DNA from: Panopea generosa
Lineage: Eukaryota > Mollusca > Bivalvia > Adapedonta > Hiatellidae
Direction of reading: 5' to 3'
DNA length: 64,000 nt
Assembly (NCBI GenBank): GCA_029582155.1
Contig: CM055901.1
Span: 558,001-622,000 of the forward strand
The notes beneath the pieces were generated by a model. That model saw nothing but the letters and a program-made list of their open reading frames with translations. It did no database searches and was not told the origin of the DNA. The position numbers and the translations under genes are program-made. Positions 23,667-35,206 of this stretch are shown here, one piece after another. Each line of letters opens with the position of its first letter. Position 1 is the first letter of the stretch.

Positions 23667-24081
23667 CAAGAGGCCCAAGAGGGCCTGAGGACGCTCTACT
23701 GACTCGTAGTGGCCATAGCACTTTTTGAAATTCTCCTATGCAATAGAAATATTGGGGCGGGGTCATTTTTAATCCTAGGGACACCATTTGAACAAATCTT
23801 ACAAAACTATAGTTGGTCATCATAACTACATAAACACTTTGAAAATCTGTTGGGTTGTTCATGAGATAAAGATTTTTTAAGTTTTGGACTATTTTTAGTA
23901 ATGGGGTCATCTTGAATTTCAGATCGAAAAAAAAAAATCTTCTGTATAGTCTCCTATGCAACAGAAACATCCATGTGAAGTTTCAGTTTAATTGGCCTAG
24001 TGGTTTCAGAGAAAGTGCTGCTAACAGACGACAGACAACACGCCATTGCATAAGCACTTCTGGTCTTTGGCCAGTAGAGCT
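23667..24081 (-). mobile_element. AGCTC...CTCTTG element, short copy
   Basis: On the minus strand it runs from AGCTCTACTGGCCAAAGACC to GGGCCCTCTTGGGCCTCTTG and contains a single internal unit segment. Same family as 6,709, 16,675 and 49,953. The overlapping frames on both strands at 23,662-24,100 are repeat shadows. Confidence 0.7.
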
Positions 24082-24375
24082 AAAAATGAGCTGTATATAG
24101 AATAAGTATTAATCTGTTGGCATTATTTAATATAGCTCATTGGCATTTTTAAATGCAACAGTTTTAGTAACTGCAGTCAAATTTTCTAGTATTAGTCATT
24201 CTATATAATTATACAGTTTCTGAATATTGTTTACCAAAATAAACTAGCAGAAGTAGTACTAACTTGCCCTGATCAAAGATTCACTTGCCCAGATTTTTAT
24301 TACCAATACACTTTGCGGTATAATATAAGGTAACTAAACATATCTGATTTTGAAATTCACTCATCAGTCTTAAAT

Positions 24376-25177
24376 ATGGACGACACGACTATCATGGATA
24401 GCAGTCAGAGCTTACTTCAAGCTCAGTTTCCAGTCACTCTCACTGACAATGGAACACAACACCACCGTGCTACTTGTTTTACCCCTCATGGTTCTTTCCC
24501 AGTTCAGTTACCATCATTATCAGACTGTGAAATAACTAAAATAGGCATGAAACTAACAGAAATTATGTTCGCCAACATCGAAGTTATTGTAAAAAACATT
24601 GTGGCGAAAACAACGTCAGCAATAACAAAACAACCTCGGCAATAACGGATGAAATGAAGACCATCAAGGAAGAAAATGCTTCTTTAAAAACAAAGCTTAG
24701 CACGGTTGTGGAAAACATGGACGAGTTACAGCAGTACAGCAGACTTAACTGTGTAAGAATAGCGAACATCGCTGAGGAGTCGGACGAGAACACAGACTCT
24801 ATTGTGATGAAAGTTGCAGAGCAAGCGAATGTTAAGATACACCGTCTGACATAAACAGATCACATTGTGTGGGCAGGCACGATCGCAACAGGAAAACAGC
24901 GCATGAAACTGCTGTAAAATTTACATCTTACAAAACGCGAACAAATTTTATAAAAGGTAGGAAAACTCTCCATGAGAAAAAACAAATCGTTTATTTAAAC
25001 AAAGACCTAACTATGCACAGACGAAAATTAACATATAAATGCAGACAAATTGCTAAAAACAGTAACAGTGGTAATGTTGGGTCCTGGACATGCGATGGCA
25101 ATATATTCGTCAAGGACAGAACAGACAAGATTACCAGAATCGATTCATTGTGTGGTATTGATGCCTTGAGACCATAA
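24376..25177 (+). pseudogene. LINE ORF1p-like coding remnant
   Basis: Three consecutive frames together form one ORF1-like protein of about 265 residues with breaks at about 24,640 and 24,855. An N-terminal acidic/polar segment (from 24,376) is followed by a coiled-coil-like stretch with LKTKLSTVVENMDELQQYSR, a segment with NCVRIANIAEESDENTDS, then after a frameshift DINRSHCVGRHD and VKFTSYKTRTNFIKGRK and finally WTCDGNIFVK. This coiled-coil plus RRM-like order is the usual layout of LINE ORF1 RNA-binding proteins. It may belong to the LINE whose ORF2 begins near 27.8 kb, but the 1.5-kb spacer left after removing the MITE is long, so that link is unproven. Confidence 0.6.
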
Positions 25178-26298
25178 ACAACAGAACATCCACTTGCGCA
25201 CGATTATAGTTTCTTTATATACGTATACATACAGGTATAATTACAATTCTGATGTTTCTTTTATTGTTATTCATTAATATATTGGCAAGAATTCATTAAA
25301 CACCAAATTGTACTAGATAATTTATTGGTTTAGCATAGTTATCGCCCATGATGTCCCCTTTCCAGGTCAAATTCTCTTTATAAAACAATCTTCTTTAGAA
25401 TGCTTTACCTTTTACATATAAATACATCCAACCAATCAGGTTTCACACCAACTAGATACAACATGTTCCGTTAGAACTCATCAGTATTTTATTATTCCCA
25501 CATCTATCACGATAATGATAATTTCCAAACACTTGTAATCCACCGGAGTCGTGTTGTACACCCAGAATAATTTTTACTTGGAGCACGTGGAACATCATGT
25601 GTAACTGTCAATCAAAACCAGTTGTGACCAACTAATATCGTGCATCCCGTGCCACCGTCAGACTATATTTACACTTAGTTAGGTATTCTGTATGCACACT
25701 GTATATTTTAAGATTGATATAACAAAACAAATAAATGGATATTCATACATTAAAATAATTAATTAATTGATCATACACTTAATTACTCTTAAGAACTGGT
25801 AATTTCATAGTTACAGTTCGTCGAATTTAAGTTTATACATAAATCAAATTTTATAGGTCATATATATTGTATATAAGAGAAAAAAAGCATAGACTCAGGG
25901 AATTATCTAGATTAGAACTGAAGTACATTTAATTGTAATAACATACCTAGTTGTAATTATGCTAAATTTATTTCATTAACTTTGCTATGTTACTATGTAT
26001 TTTTCTTCTGATATAAGTATATATTTAACCAATTTTGATAACATTTGATATGTATTTTTCATTTTATTTATATATAATTTTGATAACATTTGATATGTAT
26101 TTTTCTTTCTTTATATGTTTAATACTTTGTTATCTACAAGTGCATTTCTGTTGGTTTTGTCTCGTGCTAAATTCTGTATTTATCCAATGTTTGGTTCATA
26201 TATCCGTCTTCATAAGTTTGTTAACGTTGCGGAATATTCAATTAACTTTATATAGGAACTATCACAAATTAAGCAGAGTATTACTTAAATTTGTAATA
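25178..26298. other. non-coding sequence between LINE ORF1 remnant and MITE
   Basis: AT-rich. A short tandem duplication of TTTTGATAACATTTGATATG occurs at about 26,033-26,100 and creates the apparent open frame at 26,035-26,397. No gene recognised. Confidence 0.45.
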
Positions 26299-27362
26299 CA
26301 GTGGGACCTCGCTAATCCGTACTCCTCTAATCCGGAAATCTCTCTAAACCGAACATTTTTGTCGGTCCCGAAATTTTTTATTCTATTTTTATTGTAAAAA
26401 TACCTTGGCAATCCGAAACCTTTCTATTCCGAAAACCGTACTCGTTCGAAAGATTTCTTTCATTAAATTACTATATATTTTACCTTTCGGATTCGAACTT
26501 TGTCTCGGCGGATTATTGATATTGACAATACATGACCGCTAATCAGTTTAATCCTTGACACTTAAAAAGGTGTTGACAAACAAGAAGATGTTCGCCGCTT
26601 GTTTACCGGGACGGTGTGTGCGTTTGATCATATAGACCGTAACTAATCAGCAGAAACAATTGACCCCTGCGGTGTTTATCACACCACATGCCCGATAATG
26701 CGACTTTGGAAAACCTCTTATGCATATTCAACTATCTATTTTTATTCCTCTAATGTGATTGGTTGATAGCTTTGAATATAAATTAATCTATTTTTAATAA
26801 CCGCTCTGATTGGTCGGATATCTACAACCAAGGTACACGTTTCTTACCACCTACCTTAGCAAATATTAAAAAAAAGACTGACGTAATTCGCGGGTGTCCC
26901 TCAAGTTCTCCATTATGAAGAGTATAAACTTATCTCCCTTTGCCAAAATGGTGACGATTATGGTTTTGCAGATAATTCGCGATCGATCGCGTTATGTATA
27001 ATGTCAGCATTAGGTTCTTTATGTTGAATATGCTTGTTGTGTTATTTTTTTAAACATAATTATATGTTCATTATCATTCCAATAATATTCCAATATGAAC
27101 ATTTCAAAACATTATAAACTGGTTGCATTCAAAGTTATGAAAATATTTAGTATGAAAACAAAGCATATATATATATGTTTAACAATGTTTTACTTACTTC
27201 CTTTTCAGTAATCCACTTTAAATACTGATAAAAACATGTACAATACATGCAAAACATATCTGTAAGTTTTGAGACATATTGATAAGCGTCTAAAAATAGA
27301 AACCTTTCTAATCCAAATTTTTCTTCTGGTACGAGCAAGTTCGGATTAGAGAGGTTCCACTG
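26299..27362. mobile_element. pogo/Tc1-mariner-like MITE, TA target
   Basis: The left end is CAGTGGGACCTCGCTAATCC and the complement of the right end is CAGTGGAACCTCTCTAATCC, with TA immediately outside both (26,297-26,298 and 27,363-27,364). The CAGT-G-ACCTC-TAATCCG type of end is characteristic of pogo/Tigger-like elements. Degenerate subterminal copies of the end motif occur at about 26,405 and 26,435. No transposase frame in 1,064 bp. Confidence 0.75.
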
Positions 27363-27364
27363 TA

Positions 27365-27801
27365 ATTATATTTCATGCGTCTCAACGCTATATTAGTGAC
27401 ATAAGCATTATAACGGAAAAATATGTATATACCGATTCAAATTGCTTTCCATACTATACCGCTCTTTAACAATGATCGATATGTAATGTCACCACATATT
27501 ATGAAACACATCATTTTACTCATATTCTTTTTATTCTTAAAAAATTGTCAAACGAAGAAAATGAATATTTGTACTGATCATTTAATCTTAAGTACAGCTG
27601 TACTTAAAACCACTATATATTATTTCTACTTTATTTTATGCATTTTTTATACCCTTCTATCGACTTTATTGAATCCACAGACTAGGTTTGGTATTTCTTT
27701 TGTGACTCATTACTTTTAAGTGCCAGTGTTGCCGCTCCTTTATCTTTTGTTACTTGTCCATGTAATTATTTATCCCAATGGGTAATGATTTGTCTTCTTA
27801 G
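27365..27801. other. non-coding spacer upstream of LINE ORF2
   Basis: AT-rich sequence. The frame 27,423-27,719 is hydrophobic and unrecognised. It may be part of the 5' or inter-ORF region of the LINE that follows. Confidence 0.35.
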
Positions 27802-28532
27802 AGAGCGACAATTGGCATATTCAACACTAAAAGTCACAGAATTTTTATCAAACAAAACGTATACTGGTATCCTTCAACAGACATTAAACTAACTTTACTC
27901 CCGTTCTTTTCAATATCATATTATTCAAATCTACTTACACATGTTACATTGGAATCTACCTTAAACAACCAATTCTCGATTGTCATTGCTTTACTTTTAC
28001 TTTCTGCTGGAGACATAGAACAAAATCCTGGCCCAGAAAATCAAGACTGTGCCAACTGTCTCTCTGTCATGCATCTAAATATCCGTAGCATAAGGAATAA
28101 GCTCGAGTATATCAAAGATAATTTCCTTGATTACGATGTTATATGTTTCTCTGAAACTCGTATTACTCAAGATATTTCTCCACCATATATTGAATTGGAC
28201 AATTTTGAACAAAATATTTACCGTAAAGATAATACCGCCTATTGTAGTGGTTTATTGATATACGTTTCGAGCTCACTTATCTCAAAACGTCATTTAGCAC
28301 TCGAAACAACGACAATTGATCTTATTTGGATTGAAGTTAATTTTAAAGGGGAATCAATATTAGTTTGTAATGTTTATCGACCACCAAATTCACCAGTTTC
28401 CTTCTGGAAAGACTTAAATATATCTATTGAAAAAGCTCTTGAATATAATCCTAAAATTATCATTGTAGGGGATATTAATGAAGATCAATTAAATATTAAT
28501 AGCAAACAATTAAAACATGATTATCAACAGCT
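27802..28532 (+). pseudogene. LINE ORF2, N-terminus with 2A-like motif and APE endonuclease
   Basis: The frame is open from just after a TAG at 27,799 but has no in-frame ATG before the endonuclease; a TTG at 27,949 is the nearest alternative start. A hydrophobic stretch (IVIALLLLSA) leads into a 2A-like GDIEQNPGP, followed by an apurinic-type endonuclease: HLNIRSIRNK, FSETRI, the VYRPPNS motif and GDIN. Such endonucleases nick target DNA to prime reverse transcription. The domain is cut by the MITE at 28,537; the sequence resumes at 28,774 in a frame shifted by one base, so an extra small indel exists at the junction. Confidence 0.85.
28009..28035 (+). other. 2A-like ribosome-skipping motif
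   Basis: Codons here read GDIEQNPGP, matching the D-(V/I)-E-x-N-P-G-P consensus of 2A peptides, at which the ribosome fails to form the Gly-Pro bond and so releases the upstream chain. 2A-like sequences are known at this position, ahead of the endonuclease, in APE-type non-LTR retrotransposons of several invertebrates. The hydrophobic run just before it could act as a signal-like segment. Function is inferred from the motif. Confidence 0.85.
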
Positions 28533-28536
28533 TTAA

Positions 28537-28769
28537 CCCTTTACTGCATAGATACACGTTTTCCTGCACCAATCACAGAAGGCCTTTGAAAACAGTGCTG
28601 GAAGAGTTCAGATTGCTCATAACGAGGAATCTGAACACTTCCTGCACTGTTTTCCACTCTGTCAGTTAATGTAAACATAATTCACCCAATAATTCAGAAG
28701 TCTTCTATATTAGATGTCCAAAGGCGTCTATATTAAAGGTGTCCCAAGACATCTATATGAAGTAAAGGG
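28537..28769. mobile_element. piggyBac-like MITE (TTAA target) inserted in LINE ORF2
   Basis: TTAA lies at both edges (28,533-28,536 and 28,770-28,773). The ends are inverted repeats CCCTTTACTGCATA and, on the other strand, CCCTTTACTTCATA, one mismatch in 14. TTAA duplication plus CCC ends are the piggyBac hallmarks. It contains a second inverted pair around GTGCTGGAAGAGTTCAGATT and its near complement ending AACACTTCCTGCACTG. Non-coding, 233 bp. Confidence 0.85.
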
Positions 28770-28773
28770 TTAA

Positions 28774-30537
28774 TAATGTAATAACAGAAGCAACCAGAGT
28801 AACTGATAGGTCCTCTGCTCTCATCAATCCAATATTAACTTCAGATAACATAACTGTTTTAGATAGTGGAATTTTTAACACACCAGTTTCAATTAGTGAC
28901 CATAAAGAACAATCTTCTGCTAGCAAAAGGAAGGTATGGATATACAAAAAAGCTGATTATGAAAAGCTTAACTTTTTAATTTCTAATGAGAACTGGTTAT
29001 TTATAAATGAACTTAATACAAATGAAGCTGCTTTGCAGTTAACTGAAAAACTAATAAATTTAATGAAACAATGTATACATTTTAAAGAAGTGCATATAAG
29101 GGCAAATGATAAACCATGGTATGATTCGGTAATAAGAACTTTCTCTAGAAAGCGTGATCGTCAAAAAGTAATAGCCTGTCATTCAAATAGTAGACAACAA
29201 TAGTTAAAATAGAAAAAGTTACGAAACAAAGTTAATAATTTAAAAAATCATGCAAAAGAAAGTTTCTTTAGCAACATTGAAGATACTATTAGTGGGACCT
29301 TTATTGACAATCCTAAATATTATTGGAAACTAACAAAAATTCAGATGTGATATCGCCACTGAAATCAACAATAAACGGTGTTGAAACATTCTGTTTTGTA
29401 GATTATGAAACTCGATTAAATAATTACTTTTGTTCAGTTTCTAGTGTAAATGACAATGGTGTAAACCTACCAACCTTCGAACTGTTTTCTAATAATACTC
29501 TTTCTCAAGTCGTTCTAACGGAGGAAGAAATAAACAATATTATACAAACATTAATTACAAATAAAGCTGTCGGGGAAGACTTAATAAGTCCTACAATTTT
29601 AAAAAATACTTGTAATACTATATCAAAACCACTTTGCAATCTTTTTAACAAATTTCTAAATGAATGTGTATTTCCAAGTTCTTGGAAGTCGGCTATAGTT
29701 ATGCCACTGTTTAAAAAGGGGGATTCCGATTGTGTTTCAAACTACAGACCTATATCTTTACTAAGCTGAATTGGCAAACTTATGGAAAGGACCATGTACA
29801 AACACATATAATCATCTCTTTGATAACAATTTGATATATAACAATCAGTCCAGTTTTCTAAGAGGCCATTCCACAGTTTATCAATTACATGTAATTGATA
29901 TATACCACCATATCACTCAAGCCATGGATTCAAAACTACATACGTGTATAATGTTCTGTGATATTTCAAAGGCATTTTATCGTGTTTGGCGGAAAGGTTT
30001 AATATTCAAACTTAGACAGAACAGCATTTCAGGTTGTTTGATAAAATGGATTGAAAGTTATTTAAATGAGAGGGTTCAAAAAGTGTTTGTTGGTTCTTCT
30101 TATTCTGAAGTATTTCTCGTCTCTTCGCTGACGATACCTTGTTAGTATTTTCTGCCCGGGATGTAAATAATTTAGAAGGTATTTTAAATCATGATCTGCA
30201 GAGCATAAACAATTGGTCAAAAAGATGGCTGGTCAACTTCAATCCAAATAAAACTGAGGCCATGTTCTTTAGTTTACAAAAATATATTAACAATCCTAGA
30301 TTAAGTTTTGATAACACACCTGTCAATTTTGTAAATCAACATAAACATTTGGGAATAACTTTTAGCAGTGACGGGAAATGGCATCAGCACATTGATAACA
30401 TAACTAAATCAGCATCAAAACTCTTAGGTATAATGTGCAAACTTAATTATCAAATAAAACGTAAAACACTCAAACAAATTTATATATCTAATTTAAGACC
30501 AATACTAGAATATGCTTCAGTTGTTTGGGATGGATGA
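28774..30537 (+). pseudogene. LINE ORF2, linker and reverse transcriptase (degenerate)
   Basis: After the MITE the frame continues with ITEATRVTD then SISDHK (end of the endonuclease), a linker with KPWYDS then RKRDR, and the RT: FKKGDSDCVSNYRPISLLS, IGKLMER, the motif-A block FCDISKAFYRVW, WIESYLNER, then a catalytic ADDTLL segment and NKTEAMFFS, HKHLGITF, and RPILEYASVVWD. Nonsense or frame breaks occur near 29,200, 29,325, 29,769 and 29,815. The Asp expected after SKAF is Tyr. Between EVFLVSS (about 30,120) and ADDTL the conserved GVPQGS-type block is missing, an internal deletion of roughly 100 nt or more. Jockey/CR1-type affinity is inferred. Confidence 0.8.
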
Positions 30538-30993
30538 ATACACAAAGGTGATACCCCTGATTATCTCAGTACTCTTTTTCCAAATACAGTAGGATCAATT
30601 AATAATTATGGTTTGCGTAATGCGGACAATTACGTTATCGTTAATACAAGAACTAAAATTTTCTCTAAACCTTTTGTGCTGTCTTCCGTCTTACTATGGA
30701 ACACTTTACCTACTTCTGAAAGAAATATAGAATCTCTTAGTAATTTTAAAAATGTTATAAGTAAATCCTATTTCAACAGAAGTGAAATTCCATCATATTA
30801 TTTAGTTGGTACACATCAATTTCCCGTTATCCTTGCCCGACTTAGAAATGGATGTAGCGACTTAAAATCAGATTTGTTTTCTAATCACTTAGTAGAGAAT
30901 GAAACTTGCTATTGTGTCTCAAGAAGAGAGGATACTGAACATTATTTTTTTCAATGTAATAGATATAGAAATGAACGACTTCACCTCTTCTGA
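30538..30993 (+). pseudogene. LINE ORF2, C-terminal domain
   Basis: Reads GDTPDYLSTLFPNTVGSIN then NADNYVIVNTRTK, SSVLLWNTLP and a terminal Cys/His cluster CYCVSRREDTEHYFFQCNR, the CCHC-like motif at the C-terminus of many Jockey-clade LINEs. It follows directly on VVWDG with an in-frame stop, whereas the LEKIQ...AARI-type region expected between them is absent, which indicates a second internal deletion. Ends with a TGA at about 30,994. Confidence 0.75.
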
Positions 30994-31850
30994 GCAACTC
31001 GTAGGTTTCATCCTTTTAGCTGTAACACTATGTTACTAGGTCATCAAAGTTTTTCAGAAGAGGACAATACCATATTATGTTTGGAGGTTCAAAAGTACAT
31101 AAAAGATACCGGTCGTTTTAACTGAATATAATACGAGATTGTGAAATGACATACTTCAAAATCAGGTCTGGGAGTCATATTTATATATATATATTTTTTT
31201 TCTAAATATTTTTCTCCTTTTTTATTTGCAGTTGTTTATTATCATTACCTTATTGTTTCTTAAACCATAAAATTACTTTATTTATGGTATTTAAAGAAAT
31301 GAATATTTAATTCTCAATTACATACTCTTACTTTAATATCTGTTTTTCCTTTTAACATTTATTTCAAATCTTATTTTTAGAACATACTTATTGAAATAGT
31401 AATGTTAACTATTTTTCAGCTTAGACCGAGTTACCCTACAATTAACATGACTGCCCTGCCAATATTATTGTACTTCATTTGCATGAGGGACGGGCCGTAA
31501 CTAATGTTGGCAGAACTTGTGGCCCAACCCTCTTGCTTCTATGTGTTTGTAAATATTTATAGCATAATTTTTATGTAAGGTTTGCTCCCATAACATTATG
31601 CATATATAAATCACAAGTTTTAGGGTTTGAACAAGACCGGAGAAGTGAGAGAATTAAAGGGAGAACTGACTATGTCTCTAAATGTATGACCAACTTACTA
31701 TGTTGTACTTAATCTTTGTTTTTTATTGACTATCATTTCTGTTCTATCACTCTGTGGCAGTATGGGAGCAGGTGTTAATTCAAAACATTATTTCAAATAT
31801 CTTTCTCTTTTCATATGATTACTTAATGTCATAACATACAACAATGGCAA
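30994..31850 (+). other. probable 3' untranslated region of the LINE and spacer
   Basis: Non-coding, AT-rich, with a TATATATA run near 31,181-31,192. The LINE 3' end could not be fixed; no poly(A) or clear microsatellite tail was found. Confidence 0.35.
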
Positions 31851-31869
31851 TGTCAAGACTACAAAAATA

Positions 31870-34180
31870 TTCCATTCATCCAAGAGAACTTGGCAGTCTG
31901 TGATCTTGATTGAAAAAGCTTAAAGAGAATATTACATAAATGCTATAAAAGAAAATTAATCCTCAGGAACAATGTGGAAATATATTAATGATCTGAAAAA
32001 AGGAACATCTAAACCAAAACATATAAAAAAATAAAAACTGTAAAAAAAATTTTCACATCTGAAGAACTTATTGCAAATGAATTAAACAGCTTTTTCACAA
32101 ATATCTCTAATAAAATTCCAAAGTGCAATACAGCCTTTGAGCTTGATAAACTTAAAGAATTTGTTAAAAATAAAACACAAATAAATACTGAATTTTCAAT
32201 AAGAAATATTTCAACAGATGAGGTTCTGAAATACATAAACCAGCTTGACCCTTCAAAGTCAACTGGTCTTGATGTTAAATACTAAAAATTGGTGCACCTG
32301 TCCTTGCTAAATCAATTTGTCACATTATAAACATTAGAATAATGACAGGAGTAATCCCATCAGTACTTAAAAATTCAGGAGATATTCCTATATTCAAATC
32401 GGATGATGATGACCCAGGGAATTACAGACCAATATCTATTCTACCAACTCTATCAAAAATATTAGAAAGGCATATAGCAAACCAATGCATTGAATATCTT
32501 TAACAATACAGTTTAATTTATAAACGAGCAATCAGGATTCAGGAAAGCTCATTCCTGTCATACTGCTTTGACCAACCTGACTGATATATTACTGCATGAA
32601 ATGGGCAGTGGGCATATCACAGAACTTATATTTATAGATTTTAAAAAAGCCTTTGATTTAGTTAACCATGACATTCTTCTTACAAAACTGAAATGTTACA
32701 ATTTTGACAAATGTACTTTAAATTGGTTTAGTTCTTATCTAAATGAAAGGTACCAGAAAGTGCAAATTGGTACTAAATATTCAAAATCCAATCGAATTAG
32801 GAGTGGGGTACCTCAAGGATCTATACTTTGGCCATTGTTATTTATAAAGTTTGTAAATGATTTGTCACTTTATGTCAATAATGCTAACACAGATATATTT
32901 GTAGATGATGTGACATTGTTTAACTCTGGTAGTAATCTCAAACAAATACAAGTAAATAGTAAGCTTAGTCTTAAACAAACAGAACAGTGGGCAAATCAAA
33001 ACAATGAATGAATGAATAGGGTTTTACGGCTTACCAACACATTTCAGGTTATTCGACGCCAACAGGAAGGAAGATTCCAAGTTCACTCTACATGTACAAA
33101 AACAAATTAACACACAGATTAAAAAAAAACATCAACAAATGAATATGCAGAATAAACCTTGAACCTCGATACCTGCAGAACTGCAGAGTTCCAGCAAGTT
33201 CTATCGTGTTACACATTTTGTCGCTTCTTACGACATGCATAAGCCACAGTGATCCTATTCTTGCCATCACTCATGGCTCCCTGGAACTACACAGGGGTTG
33301 ATTATTTAACCACAATAGTGAACATAACAAAAAATGATAAAATGATCATGGCACCCATTCGGAGGATTTCTTCCCCTCTGCAAAGATCGACAGTGATTCT
33401 ATTCTTAGCCAGAACCACATGGGCTAAATTAAAACAAAATCAAATCAAAATGTTAATAAATGAAAAGAATACTAAGAGTATGGTTGTATGCACATCATGG
33501 AGAAACTGCTCAGGTTACAATATCAGTAGAAATGGAAAAATCCAAAAGAGAACAGCTAGAATCATTCTTGGTATGCCAAATGATTCTCCATCTAAACCAT
33601 TGATTCAGGAACTTAAATGGTTAAATAATGCAGAAAGAATATATTTTCATAAAGCAATACAAGTTTATGAATGTGTCAACAAGCTTACTCCAGATTATCT
33701 TACATCTTTTTTTCAAACGGCTAAATCATCTTATGAATTAAGAGCTTGTGCAAATGGGGATATAGTGATTCCTAAATATAGATTAAACAAATACAAAGCC
33801 TTTACTATTCTGGGGCTCTCATATGGAACTCTATAACCTCAAGTGTATGACAAGCAAAGAATACTAAAAAATATAAAAAGAAATAATATGCAACTTTCTT
33901 AAGTAACTCTAACTATTACAGTGGTAGATTAAATATCTCAATATTCCTACAAGACAATACAATATCTATGCTATAAAATTGTCATAACATTGTATATTCA
34001 TGAATATCTTAGAAATGCAATGACTTTAATTAAGTTTATGATTGTATGTTTATTTAGTATTTGAATTTATTTATTATAACTATGCTTTGCTTTGTTGATG
34101 GCCTCAAGGGAGAACAGTTATTGTAATTGATTGAGTTACCATCGTTAAATAAAGAATTTACTATTATTATTATTATCTAG
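31870..34180 (+). pseudogene. second LINE fragment: RT and C-terminal region, 5'-truncated
   Basis: Starts within the linker (KYINDLKKGTSKPK, SEELIANELNSFFTNISNKI), then RT blocks: DPSKSTGLD, SDDDDPGNYRPISILPTLSK, the motif-A block FIDFKKAFDLVNHDIL, RSGVPQGSILWPLLF, FVDDVTLF (FADD in most relatives), and after an insertion MLINEKNTKSM. The end carries QKRTARIILGMP and a terminal CVNKLTPDYL segment stopping at 33,836. Stops near 32,280 and 32,500 and other breaks make it inactive. It ends with AATAAAGAATTTACTATTATTATTATTAT, a LINE-type ATT-repeat tail at 34,150-34,177. It differs from the LINE at 27.8-31 kb. Confidence 0.8.
33002..33440. mobile_element. SINE-like insertion with 10-bp target duplication
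   Basis: CAAATCAAAA flanks the insert at 32,992-33,001 and 33,441-33,450 and is continuous with the LINE reading (EQWANQ before, MLINEKNTK after). The 439-bp insert begins with (ATGA)n then GGGTTTTACGGCTTACC and contains TCGCTTCTTACGACATGCAT, strings of a kind common in molluscan dispersed repeats. It may be a composite, since ATTCTTGCC/ATTCTTAGCC appears twice (33,252 and 33,400). The open frame 33,249-33,836 begins inside it. Confidence 0.65.
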
Positions 34181-34689
34181 AAAAGTGCAACTAGTAGACT
34201 ATATTTCAAATATTAAAAAGACAATTTATCTTAATTGTTGTTTTCAATACTATATTTAAATCATGATATGACTGCGGTCATATCAGTATGTTATGTTGTT
34301 GGGAATGCATTTTGTTTTATATTTCAGTTTGTGTTCCTGTTACATGTGTAAATAAAATGTGTACTTGTATACATATTTGTGTGTTTTACGTCATTGTTTA
34401 GATATATACTTTTAGATTTAAAACATACTTATTATTCATTGCTATGTTATCATCCCCGAAGACAATATAGTTGTGCAAAAACAACCATTTTTGCGGGTTC
34501 TTTCTATAATACTAGGAATCTACTTTAGATTAAATTGTTAAGATGAGTGTAATCACTTGAACACAACCCAAGATTTGTGTTCAATAGTCTACATATTCAT
34601 ATAGTATATGATAATATTTATATTCAATACATTGTCATCTGTAGTAAATATACTGTTATTCATATTCAATACACTGTAAACATATAATG

Positions 34690-35160
34690 AAAATACTGTT
34701 ATTTGTATTCAACGCACCATCACCTATTGTAAATGAACTGTTATTCATATGCAATGCACCATCACCTATAGCGAATATACAGTACCGCACTGTCATCTAT
34801 ATTTGACGTAATGTTATATACATTCAATGCACCATCACCTATAGTGAATATACAGTACCGCACCGTCATCTATATTTGACGTAATGTTATATACATTCAA
34901 TGCACCATCACCGTACAGTCATCTATATCTGACGTAATGTTATAAACATTCCATGCACCATCACCTATAGTGAATATACAGTACCGCACCATCATCTATA
35001 TCTGACGTAATGTTATATACATTCAATGCACCATCACCTATAGTGAATATACCGTACTGTATTGTCATCTTTATTTGACGTAATGTTATAAACATTCAAT
35101 GCACCATCACCTATAGTGAATATACTGTACCGCACCGTCATCTGTATTAGTTACAACTGG
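34690..35160. repeat. 73-bp tandem repeat, about 5-6 units
   Basis: Units contain CAATGCACCATCACCTATAG, TGAATATACAGTACCGCACC and TTTGACGTAATGTTAT. Successive TTTGACGTAA/TCTGACGTAA positions are about 72-74 bp apart, with one shortened unit near 34,915. More diverged units extend upstream to about 34,600. Each unit carries TGACGTAA, a CRE/bZIP-like octamer, but a regulatory role is untested. It lies just downstream of the Ig gene's 3' end. Confidence 0.75.
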
Positions 35161-35176
35161 TGTTTATATTGAATGC

Positions 35177-35206
35177 CCTTTTATTCATATTCAATATACA
35201 TTTATT
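35177..35206 (-). terminator. candidate polyadenylation signals of the Ig gene
   Basis: On the minus strand AATAAA occurs at 35,201-35,206 and 35,180-35,185, about 355-380 nt beyond the stop codon at 35,560, a normal distance for a 3' UTR. No other gene on this strand would need them. Confidence 0.4.
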
